Source of the DNA: JAFGCL01 sp964492335
GTDB lineage: Bacteria > Chloroflexota > Dehalococcoidia > UBA2247 > RBG-13-53-26
NCBI GenBank assembly: GCA_964492335.1
Contig: CAZBJX010000005.1
Span: 1-64,000 of the forward strand
DNA length: 64,000 nt
Direction: 5' to 3'
Within the stretch, counting starts at the first letter, position 1. The number at the start of each line of letters is the position of its first letter. Both the position numbers and the translations under genes were made by a program. Positions 49,442 to 56,561 of the stretch are shown one piece after another. The notes beneath the pieces were generated by a model. It worked only from the letters and a program-made list of their open reading frames with translations, ran no database searches and had not been told where the DNA came from.

Positions 49442-50089
49442 CTATTTGATCTTGATGGTGACCAGGATGTCCCCGGGGTAGCCGTCGGTTGCCCGGCAGG
49501 CGCCACTGAGCTTGAGAACGTCGCCCGGCTTCACCCCGGCGGGCACCTTCACCTCCAGTCTCTTGCCCTTGCGGGTGAGCTGCTTGGTGACGCCCTTGCC
49601 GGCCTCGGCCCGGGTGATGGTCAGCTCATAGCGTACGTCCTTGCCCCGGGGGGCGCGGGGCTGGCGGGCGAAGTGGTCCGGCCTGATGTTTCCGAACCTG
49701 ACGCCCTCCGCGGGCCCGTAGGTGACCGTGAACCCCGCTCCGGAGCGCCTCAGGGAGTCGCCGAAGATGACCTGCAGGAAGTCCAGGCCCAGGCCGGACT
49801 TCCCGAATTCCCGCATCAGGTCCTCGAAGGTGGTCCTGGTGGCGGCGTCGCCGAAGATGTCGCCGGCGCTGCCGGCGGTGCCGAACCGGTCGTACTGCTG
49901 GCGCTTCTCGGGGACGCCCAGGACACCGTAGGCCTCGTTGATCTCCTTGAACTTCTCGTTGGCCCAGTCCTCTTTGCCGGGGTTGCGGTCCGGGTGGAAC
50001 TGCATGGCATGGCGGCGGTAGGCCTTCTTGATCTGCTCGTCATCGGCGCCCCTGGGCACCCCCAGTATCTCGTAGTAGTCCTTCCTCAT
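49442..50089 (-). CDS. DnaJ-type chaperone (CbpA-like)
   Basis: 215 aa from ATG 50089 (GTG 50098 possible). J domain 1-70 with HPDRN and YEILGVPRGADDEQIKKAYRR. The middle lacks the zinc-finger repeats of DnaJ, and the end (RKGKRLEVKVPAGVKPGDVLKLSG, ILVTIKIK) is half of a DnaJ C-terminal substrate domain. It is short for CbpA and would recruit DnaK to clients. It is last in the minus-strand run after the MaoC gene, 114 nt downstream of it. Confidence 0.9.
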   Translation of the reverse strand: MRKDYYEILGVPRGADDEQIKKAYRRHAMQFHPDRNPGKEDWANEKFKEINEAYGVLGVPEKRQQYDRFGTAGSAGDIFGDAATRTTFEDLMREFGKSGLGLDFLQVIFGDSLRRSGAGFTVTYGPAEGVRFGNIRPDHFARQPRAPRGKDVRYELTITRAEAGKGVTKQLTRKGKRLEVKVPAGVKPGDVLKLSGACRATDGYPGDILVTIKIK

Positions 50090-50203
50090 TTGCCTCACGT
50101 TCTCGCCGGCCGGATGTACTGCGGTTCAGAAACAGGCCAGCCCCATGATTGCCCGGCAATCCCTGGGGCTGGCGCGCGGTATTGGCTGGACCTGGTGGGC
50201 CAG

Positions 50204-50611
50204 CTAGCCCATGTTCATGACGCGGCCGCTGGCGGCGGCCACCACTTCGCCCTTCTGGTTGGTGTAGGTCGACTTCATCCCGAAGAGCAGCATCTTGCGC
50301 TTCTCGTTGGACTTGTCTTCGACCCCGGTGAACTCGTTGACAATGGTAAGCGTGTCCCCGATGTTGATGGGCTTGAAGAACTCCCAGTCCCCGCCAGCAT
50401 CAACAATGCCCGGGAGCTCGAAGGGCGGCATGGGCGCGGCCTCGCCCATCAGCTGGGCGGAGGTCAGCAGCGCCGGGTGCACTTCCTTCTGCCATTTGGG
50501 GTTCTTGTCACCGATAGCTTCGCAGAAGCGCCTGTTCATGGTCCTGTCGATCTCCCATGTCTGAGGCTTGCCCTTGCCTCCGACGAACTTCTTCATTTCG
50601 GCGATGTCCAT
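50204..50611 (-). CDS. MaoC-like / FAS1-type dehydratase-domain protein
   Basis: 135 aa single hot-dog domain. TWEIDRTMNRRFCEAIGDKNPKWQ is the N-terminal pattern of MaoC/FAS1-like dehydratases, and HPALLTSAQLMGE and GGDWEFFKPINIGDTL follow. The clear D-x4-H catalytic pair of full hydratases is not obvious (GDKNPKW with a His ten residues on), so this may be one subunit of a two-part hydratase. It is the last of the igr-like set, 63 nt after the thiolase-like gene. Confidence 0.8.
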   Translation of the reverse strand: MDIAEMKKFVGGKGKPQTWEIDRTMNRRFCEAIGDKNPKWQKEVHPALLTSAQLMGEAAPMPPFELPGIVDAGGDWEFFKPINIGDTLTIVNEFTGVEDKSNEKRKMLLFGMKSTYTNQKGEVVAAASGRVMNMG

Positions 50612-50674
50612 GTCCTGTTCTCCTTTCGTAGACTCCTGCGACAGGGAGCAAGCAGATGACTAATTCTAGTACGG

Positions 50675-51919
50675 TTACCAGGCCTTGGTCAAAATGCAGG
50701 CGGCATTGTTGCCGGCATAGCCGTAGGTCTGGGCCAGCCCGTTGTTGAGCTTGGTCTTCTTGACCTGGCCTTCACCGCATTCGCCCCGCATCTGTCGGAC
50801 CAGCTGGCAGACCTGGGCCAGTCCCTGGGCCACCACGGCCTCACCCTGGGCCGCCAGGCCCCCTCCGGAGCAGACCGGCAGCTCGCCCTCGATAGGGTGG
50901 ACCTTGCCGGACATAAGTATCTTGTCGGCTTCACCGGCCATGAGCTGCATGATGCACTCCAGGTATACCAGGTAGTGCCAGGAGGAGTTGTCCGGGAGCT
51001 CAATGATGTCGATGTCGGCGGGCTGGAGCCCGGCCATGCTGTAGACTGCCTTGATGGCGTTGCGGGACTCTGAGAGGTCCAGAACGCCCGGGCGCGGGAA
51101 GGAGGAGCAGAAGGTCAGCCGGATGGTCGGGTCGCCGAAGGTCGGAGTGCCGACGACGATGCCCTTGATCCAGAGCGGCTTTTTGCACATCTTCTTGGCG
51201 TTCTCCAGGGTGGTGACGATCACAGCGCAGGCACCGTCGGAGGTGGCGCAGATCTCGAAGAGCCGCAGGGGCTCGGCCACGTACTTGGAGGCCTTGATCT
51301 CGTCCATGGTGAATACCTTGCGGTAGCGGGCATAGGGGTTGTGCACCGACCCTACGGAGGTGATGTGCTTGGCGTAGGCCAGGGTCTCGTCGGTGGTGCC
51401 GAGGTCGTGCATGCGCCGCTTGAGCTCCATGGCCCAGTAGGCGGGATTGGTCTCGCCGGTCATGCAGAAGCGAACGTAGTCAGTGTCGTTGATGCCGCCC
51501 TTGTCGAACTTGGTCGGGGCGCCTTCGCGAAGCTGCGGCCGGAAGAAGCCTCCGGCCGACTTGTCGGCGGCGATGGCGATGCAGTTGTCTACGTGCCCGG
51601 AGGCGACGGCCAGGACGGCCTCCCTGAGGATGGCCTGGCCGGAAGCGCAGGCGTTGACGCAGTTGACCATGGGGATCCCGGTCTCGCCCATCATGCGGGC
51701 GATGGAGGTGCCCATGAGCAGTGAGGGCACGCCGCCGCGGTCGGCGATCCACATGTAGGCACCGAAAACGGCGCTCTGGATGTCGCGCCAGGACATGTTG
51801 GCGTCGCTGAGGGCCGCCACCGTGGCCTCAACTCCCATGTCCTGCATGGACTTCTCGGGGAACTGGCCCCAGGGATGCTGGCCGATACCAACGATTGCTA
51901 CTTCACGCATCGGTTTCAT
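50675..51919 (-). CDS. Thiolase-superfamily protein (lipid-transfer/Ltp2-like)
   Basis: 414 aa from ATG 51919, 8 nt after GGAGG (ATG 51925 is too near the ribosome site). AIVGIGQHPWGQF at the start and VNCVNACASGQAI with Cys91 match SCP-x/thiolase-like proteins. The C-terminal GHP motif of thiolases reads G359-E360-A361 in GGGLAAQGEAVVAQG, so the catalytic His is absent and ordinary thiolysis is unlikely. Steroid aldolases such as Ltp2 are thiolase relatives that need a DUF35 partner, and a DUF35 gene lies 12 nt upstream. Retro-aldol cleavage is therefore a fair guess. Confidence 0.85.
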   Translation of the reverse strand: MKPMREVAIVGIGQHPWGQFPEKSMQDMGVEATVAALSDANMSWRDIQSAVFGAYMWIADRGGVPSLLMGTSIARMMGETGIPMVNCVNACASGQAILREAVLAVASGHVDNCIAIAADKSAGGFFRPQLREGAPTKFDKGGINDTDYVRFCMTGETNPAYWAMELKRRMHDLGTTDETLAYAKHITSVGSVHNPYARYRKVFTMDEIKASKYVAEPLRLFEICATSDGACAVIVTTLENAKKMCKKPLWIKGIVVGTPTFGDPTIRLTFCSSFPRPGVLDLSESRNAIKAVYSMAGLQPADIDIIELPDNSSWHYLVYLECIMQLMAGEADKILMSGKVHPIEGELPVCSGGGLAAQGEAVVAQGLAQVCQLVRQMRGECGEGQVKKTKLNNGLAQTYGYAGNNAACILTKAW

Positions 51920-51931
51920 CGTCATAGCCTC

Positions 51932-52354
51932 CTATTTCCCCACCGGTTTCCACATCCAGGTGATGTATTCGTTCTCGGCATCCTCATACAGCTTGCCCAC
52001 GGTCATCTCCAGCTTCTGGCCGATCTCGAGGCCTTCAGTGGTGGTGGTCATGCCCAGGACGCGCAGGCCCTCGGCCACGTCGACCATGGCCACGCCGTAG
52101 GGCTGGAACGGCTCCATCCGGAAGGGGGCCGCAGGCTGCGCGGTGTGGATAGTGTAGGTGTACAGGGTGCCCTGGTTGCTGACAGGGACTACCTGCATGT
52201 TGGCCCTGTCCTTGGGGCAATCGGGGTTGCCGCAGAACGCGACCGCCGGGAAGAAATACGCGCCGCACTTGGTGCACTTGCTCGCCAGGAGTTGGGGCTT
52301 GTCAGCGGGCCAGGTGAACAGGCCGTCGATTATCGGGACTTGCTTCTTTGCCAT
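51932..52354 (-). CDS. DUF35 / OB-fold zinc-ribbon acyl-CoA-associated protein
   Basis: 140 aa. N-terminal rubredoxin-like zinc ribbon with SKCTKCGAYFFPAVAFCGNPDC (in family form), then an OB-fold ACT-like strand set ending KLEMTVGKLYEDAENEYITWMW. DUF35 proteins bind thiolase-like enzymes and, in Ltp2 and archaeal thiolases, are needed for their activity. It overlaps nothing but sits directly before the thiolase-like gene. Confidence 0.92.
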   Translation of the reverse strand: MAKKQVPIIDGLFTWPADKPQLLASKCTKCGAYFFPAVAFCGNPDCPKDRANMQVVPVSNQGTLYTYTIHTAQPAAPFRMEPFQPYGVAMVDVAEGLRVLGMTTTTEGLEIGQKLEMTVGKLYEDAENEYITWMWKPVGK

Positions 52355-52395
52355 GCTTCGATCTCCTTTCTGAGTTTGTCGCCGACTGCCGGTAT

Positions 52396-53523
52396 CTACA
52401 GTCCGATGTCCTTCGCCACGCGGCGCCTCTGGAACAGGGCGTCCCCGAAGGCGAACTCGGACACCTTGGAGCGCTTGGAGTACAGGGGCAGGTCATGGTC
52501 CTCGCAGAAGCCGATGGCCCCGTGGCACTGGTGGGCCAGGTCGCAGATGCGGCGGTAGGCTTCGCTGCACCAGGCCTTGGCTATGGCGGCATCGGCGGAG
52601 AAGGGCTGATTGTCATTGGCCTTCCAGGCCACCAGGTAGGTGATGTACTTCATGCCCTCCAGGTCCACCGCCATGTCGGCGGCATGGGTCTGGAGCGCCC
52701 CCAGGACGCCGATGGGCTTGTCGAACTGGACCCTCTCCTTCATGAAGGCGACGGTCATGTCCAGGACCTGCTGGGCCCCGCCCTCCATCTCGGCGCACTT
52801 CAGCACGGTGGCCATCTCCAGCAGCCGGCAGATGCGCTCCCGCGCCTGGTGGGCCTCGCCGAGCCTCTTCGACTCCGGGACCTTGAGGCCCTTGATAACC
52901 ACCCGGGACTGCTTGTCCCCCGAGATGGTCTCGATGGGGGTGATGGCAACGGCGGGGTCCCTGGCGTCGACCAGGAAGAAGTCGATGCCTTCCTGCTTCG
53001 AGGCATGCCTGGTCCGGGCCAGCACCAGGATGATGTCGGCCACGTGGGCATTGTCCACAAACAGCTTGGTCCCGTTGATCACCCAGTCGACTCCCTCGGC
53101 GGTGGCCTGGCACTCGATGGCGTCGAGCTCAAAGCCCACGCCGGGCTCGCTCACCGCGGTGGTCAGGACCGCCTTGCCGGCCGCTACCCCGGGCAGCAGG
53201 TCCGCCTTCTGCCGGTCGCTGCCCATCTCGATGACGGCCAGCGTGCCCACCAGGGAGGAGAAGAGCGGGCCCACCATGGCGCCCCGCCCCATCTCCTCAA
53301 CCAGGGCCACGATGTCCATGAAGCTGCCGCCGACACCGCCGAACTGCTCGGGGATGATGAGCCCCGGCCAGCCCAGCTCGGTCATCTTGCCCCACAGGTC
53401 CTGCGTGTAGCCCTTCTCGTCCTTGATGAGCTTGCGCACCGTGTCCCGGGGGCACTCCGTGGCCAGGAAGTCCCGGGCCATCTTGCGCAGCATCTCTTGT
53501 TCTTCGGTGAAGTTGAAGTCCAT
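52396..53523 (-). CDS. Acyl-CoA dehydrogenase, probably non-catalytic or FadE28-like subunit
   Basis: 375 aa. The family fold is clear (FTEEQEMLRKMARDFL, VSEPGVGFELDA, VINGTKLFVDNAHVADI), but the FTEPxxGSD motif is degraded and the end reads YSKRSKVSEFAFGDALFQRRRVA with no YEGT catalytic segment. This matches ACADs that work as one half of an alpha2beta2 enzyme. The partner is the gene directly upstream (18 nt). Confidence 0.87.
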   Translation of the reverse strand: MDFNFTEEQEMLRKMARDFLATECPRDTVRKLIKDEKGYTQDLWGKMTELGWPGLIIPEQFGGVGGSFMDIVALVEEMGRGAMVGPLFSSLVGTLAVIEMGSDRQKADLLPGVAAGKAVLTTAVSEPGVGFELDAIECQATAEGVDWVINGTKLFVDNAHVADIILVLARTRHASKQEGIDFFLVDARDPAVAITPIETISGDKQSRVVIKGLKVPESKRLGEAHQARERICRLLEMATVLKCAEMEGGAQQVLDMTVAFMKERVQFDKPIGVLGALQTHAADMAVDLEGMKYITYLVAWKANDNQPFSADAAIAKAWCSEAYRRICDLAHQCHGAIGFCEDHDLPLYSKRSKVSEFAFGDALFQRRRVAKDIGL

Positions 53524-53541
53524 CTCGATATCCTCTTCCCT

Positions 53542-54723
53542 CTAGCCTCTGGGCAGGGCCAGGCCCCTGGTGGCTATCGTCATCCTCTGGATCTCCGAGG
53601 TCCCTCCGGCGAGGCTCAGGCCCCTGTTGAATTTGTAGAGGAAGTCGAATCTCTTTCTCAGCCTGGTCCATTTCGGGTCCTCGCGCAGCTGGACCTCCGG
53701 GCCCAGGATCTCCAGGCCGACCTGCGCCAGGCGCTGCCCCAGCTCATCGGCGAAGACCTTGACCACCGATGACTCCCAGCTGATGCTCCGGCCCTGGTTG
53801 AGCAGCCAGGCGGCCTTGTAGTTGAGCATGCGGCTGACCTGCATCTCGACGGCTATCTGGGCCAGCTTGTCGCGCAGGACCTGGTTGTCCTTGAGGCGGT
53901 GGCCGTCGTACCTGGCCTCGTTGATGTACTCCGCCAGCTCCTGGACGTCCCTGCGGCTGCCGGCATGCCTGATGCACCGGCCCCAGAAGCGGTCCCCTTC
54001 AAGGGCTTCAAAGACCAGCGGCAGGCCCCGGTTCTCCTGCCCCAGGAGGTACTTCCGGTGCACCCGGACGTCCTCCAGGAATATCTCCGTGAAAGACTCG
54101 GCGCCGGCCATGTCGATGATGGGATTGACCGTGACGCCCGGCCATCTGCAGTCAACCAGGAAGGTGGACAGCCCCCTGGACTTGGGGGCGTTGGGGTCCG
54201 TGCGGGCCAGCAGCAGGGTCCACTCGGCCAGGTGGGCGCCGGTGGGCCATATCTTCTGGCCGTTGATGATGTAGTAGTCGCCGTCCTTGACGGCCTTGGT
54301 GGCGGTATTCAGCAGGTCGGAGCCCGCCCCCGGCTCGCTCAGCCCGGTGGAGAAGAGCACCTCGGCCTTCGCCATCATGGGGAGAAACTCCATCTTCTGC
54401 TCCTCGTTCCCCTTGGACAGCAGGCCGGCGGCCACCGCATCGCCGAACAGGTGGCCGTACTGGGGCGCCCGGTGATAGGCCAGCTCCTCCGCAGCGACGT
54501 AGCGTTGCATGATGGTCCCGCCCATGCCCCCGTACTGCTTCGGCCACGAGATGGACAGCCAGCCCTTCTGGCCCAGCCGCTGCGTGAAGGCGCGGGACCA
54601 GCCGCCGAAGCCGTACCCTTCGTCTTCGATCTCGTGAGGGAAGCTCTCGGGCGGCTCCTTCTGGCAGAAATCGCGTACCTCTTGCCTCAGCTTCTCTTCG
54701 TCTTCGGAGAACTTGAAATCCAT
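53542..54723 (-). CDS. Acyl-CoA dehydrogenase, FadE29/FadE26-like subunit
   Basis: 393 aa. MDFKFSEDEEKLRQEVRDFC, WPKQYGGMGGTIMQRYV, GLSEPGAGSDL and IINGQKIWPTGAHLAEW are typical of the large group that includes the steroid-degrading FadE proteins. The end is SLAGGTSEIQRMTIATRGLALPRG (in parts): the Glu of YEGT is replaced by Gly, as in that group. It probably forms a heterotetramer with the following ACAD. Confidence 0.9.
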   Translation of the reverse strand: MDFKFSEDEEKLRQEVRDFCQKEPPESFPHEIEDEGYGFGGWSRAFTQRLGQKGWLSISWPKQYGGMGGTIMQRYVAAEELAYHRAPQYGHLFGDAVAAGLLSKGNEEQKMEFLPMMAKAEVLFSTGLSEPGAGSDLLNTATKAVKDGDYYIINGQKIWPTGAHLAEWTLLLARTDPNAPKSRGLSTFLVDCRWPGVTVNPIIDMAGAESFTEIFLEDVRVHRKYLLGQENRGLPLVFEALEGDRFWGRCIRHAGSRRDVQELAEYINEARYDGHRLKDNQVLRDKLAQIAVEMQVSRMLNYKAAWLLNQGRSISWESSVVKVFADELGQRLAQVGLEILGPEVQLREDPKWTRLRKRFDFLYKFNRGLSLAGGTSEIQRMTIATRGLALPRG

Positions 54724-54725
54724 GA

Positions 54726-55115
54726 CTACTTCGACCCCGCTTTCATAGGAGGCATTATGGCCACCTCATCCACGGCCACCGTGACGGCGCAGCGCACCTG
54801 CATCTTCATGGGGGCAAACTGGGACCGGAACGCCTCGACCAGATCGCCGGATTCCAGGACCTCGGCCCTGCCCCTGATCCGGCAGCCCCCGAAGGTCTCG
54901 GGGTTGAAGACCAGGACCTCCACCTGGGGGTTCTCTTTGATATTGGCGAGGGTCACCGGGGAGGCGATCTCCGCGAAGGCCACATGCTCGTCGTCGATCA
55001 CCTTCAAAGACCCCTTGGGGGAGACATTTGGTTTGCCGGTCTTGCTGGCGGTGGCTACAAAGGCTGGCTGGATGGCGGCAATGATCTGTTTCGCTTCATC
55101 AGTAAGTTTGGCCAT
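54726..55115 (-). CDS. PPOX-family flavin/F420-binding protein
   Basis: 129 aa split-barrel of pyridoxamine-phosphate-oxidase type: AKQIIAAIQPAFVATASKTGKPNVSPKG, then TLANIKENPQVEVLVFNP and the C-terminal strand AVTVAVDEVAIM. These small proteins bind FMN or F420 and reduce diverse substrates. It heads the igr-like operon, 2 nt before the first ACAD, with ribosome site GGAGG. Confidence 0.85.
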   Translation of the reverse strand: MAKLTDEAKQIIAAIQPAFVATASKTGKPNVSPKGSLKVIDDEHVAFAEIASPVTLANIKENPQVEVLVFNPETFGGCRIRGRAEVLESGDLVEAFRSQFAPMKMQVRCAVTVAVDEVAIMPPMKAGSK

Positions 55116-55137
55116 GACGCACCTCCTGACTGAGAGA

Positions 55138-55167
55138 ATTCTAGCATCGTCAGCTATCGAAAGGCAA
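55138..55167 (-). promoter_or_regulatory. Promoter of the igr-like operon
   Basis: Minus strand: TTGCCT (55167-55162), 18-nt spacer, TAGAAT (55143-55138), 22 nt before the PPOX start. Confidence 0.55.
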
Positions 55168-55221
55168 ACGTCGCTCGTGCGCAGCGGGCGCCTCGGCCGG
55201 AGGCCGCGCGCCAGGGCATGC

Positions 55222-55311
55222 CGGGCCTGCCCGGCGCTTACGGATTGCCCGTCCGCGACGTCAGCGTCGTCGACGCCTTCGGCGGGCCTGCCCGGCGCTT
55301 ACGGATTGCCC
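55222..55311. repeat. Two 29-bp direct repeats
   Basis: Copies at 55222-55250 and 55283-55311 begin CGGGCCTGCCCGGCG and end CGGATTGCCC; the period is 61 nt. The second copy supplies the -35 box of the promoter for the metallo-beta-lactamase gene. Other copies were not noticed in the window. Confidence 0.7.
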
Positions 55312-55334
55312 TGCCGCAGGGCAGGCCGTACAAT
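55306..55334 (+). promoter_or_regulatory. Promoter of the MBL-malQ run
   Basis: TTGCCC at 55306-55311, 17-nt spacer, TACAAT at 55329-55334. A GCCCTG-CCG-CAGGGC hairpin (55307-55321) lies inside the promoter and may bind a regulator. Confidence 0.5.
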
Positions 55335-55361
55335 GGAGGCTGTCGAGATGGAGCAGGCCAG

Positions 55362-56414
55362 GTGGAATTGGACGCGAGTGCCGGGGCGCCGGGCATAGCC
55401 GAGTCCCGGGCCGGGGGAGTGACCAGGTACAGCCTGGGCGCCGTCAGGGCCTACCGGGTCCCGGTGGAGTGCTTTCCGGGGCACATCACCAACGTCTACC
55501 TCATTCTCGATGGGGACCACGCCACCCTGGTCGATGTCGGCTTCAACAGCGACCAGGCCAGGGAAGACCTGCTGCGCGGCTTCGACACGGTGGCGGATGC
55601 CTTTGGCGAGAGGGTCGGGCTGGCCGACGTCCGGGACATCGTGATCACCCACGGTCACGGCGACCATTTCGCCATGCTGGGTTACGACGACCTGAAGGGC
55701 CGCACCGTATACATGGACCCCGTGGACAGCCCCATCGTCCGCGACTACTACGGGCAGTACTGCCGGTGGCGGGACTACCTGCAGGTCCTGGTGGACGAGG
55801 CAGGGTGCCTGGCGGACCTGGGATACGTGGAGGACTACCAGGACATCTGCATACGCCCGGGAGACTACGACCTTGTCCCGGTCCGGGACGGGCAGCAGTT
55901 GGTCAACGGCTACCGCGTGGTGAGCACGCCGGGGCACAGCCCGGGCCACATATGCCTGGCCGTCGGCCCGGCCCTGTTCCTGGGGGACCACATGCTGTCG
56001 ATGACCACCCCGCACCAGACGCCGCGCGCCAGCTGGGGCGGCGCCGGCCTGGAGGCATACCTGCGGTCACTGGAGAAGGTGGCCGGCCTGGGCCTGCATA
56101 TCGGGCTGCCGGCCCACGAGGAGACCATCTATTCCATCGAGGGCCGCGCCGAGGAGATCGCCCGGTTCCACTCCCGGCGCCTGGATGAGGTGGTGGCCCT
56201 GTGCGCCTCGGAGAAGAGCCTGTACCAGGTTACCGATGAGTACTACCGGCGGCACCCGGAGTTCATACAGGTATCATGCGTGGACGATCTGGGGGTGGAG
56301 GAGATGGTCCTTGCCCTGGAGGAGATCAAGGCCCACCTGGAGTGCCTGGTGGATGAAGGCCGGATGACCGGCCGCACGGATGCCGGCGGCGTAGTGATGT
56401 ACAGAGCGACATGA
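55362..56414 (+). CDS. Metallo-beta-lactamase-fold hydrolase
   Basis: 350 aa if GTG 55362 is the start; GTG 55419 is also possible and the frame is open further upstream. Zinc motif THGHGDHF in VITHGHGDHFAML, later PGHSPGHICL and GDHM give the glyoxalase II-like set, but the last His in SxxH form is HEET. A helical extension of about 70 residues lies at the C-terminus. It hydrolyses a thioester, ester or lactone; the substrate is unknown. Confidence 0.82.
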   Translation: MELDASAGAPGIAESRAGGVTRYSLGAVRAYRVPVECFPGHITNVYLILDGDHATLVDVGFNSDQAREDLLRGFDTVADAFGERVGLADVRDIVITHGHGDHFAMLGYDDLKGRTVYMDPVDSPIVRDYYGQYCRWRDYLQVLVDEAGCLADLGYVEDYQDICIRPGDYDLVPVRDGQQLVNGYRVVSTPGHSPGHICLAVGPALFLGDHMLSMTTPHQTPRASWGGAGLEAYLRSLEKVAGLGLHIGLPAHEETIYSIEGRAEEIARFHSRRLDEVVALCASEKSLYQVTDEYYRRHPEFIQVSCVDDLGVEEMVLALEEIKAHLECLVDEGRMTGRTDAGGVVMYRAT

Positions 56415-56554
56415 ACGAGCCGCCCGCCAAGAAAGCCTCCTTCCTGGACCGCCTGAGGTCCCTGCCGCTGTGGGCGTGGGTGGTCTTTCTGGCCGTCGAG
56501 TCCGTCATCCTGATCGGGCTGCTGGTGGTGTTCGTGATTGTGCTCGCGAAGTGA
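56411..56554 (+). CDS. 47-aa single-span membrane protein
   Basis: ATGA overlap with the MBL gene. Basic N-terminus (MNEPPAKKASFLDRLRS) then one span (LWAWVVFLAVESVILIG to VLAK). The overlap and the clear topology make it a real gene. No family recognised. Confidence 0.7.
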   Translation: MNEPPAKKASFLDRLRSLPLWAWVVFLAVESVILIGLLVVFVIVLAK

Positions 56555-56561
56555 GGCCGGG

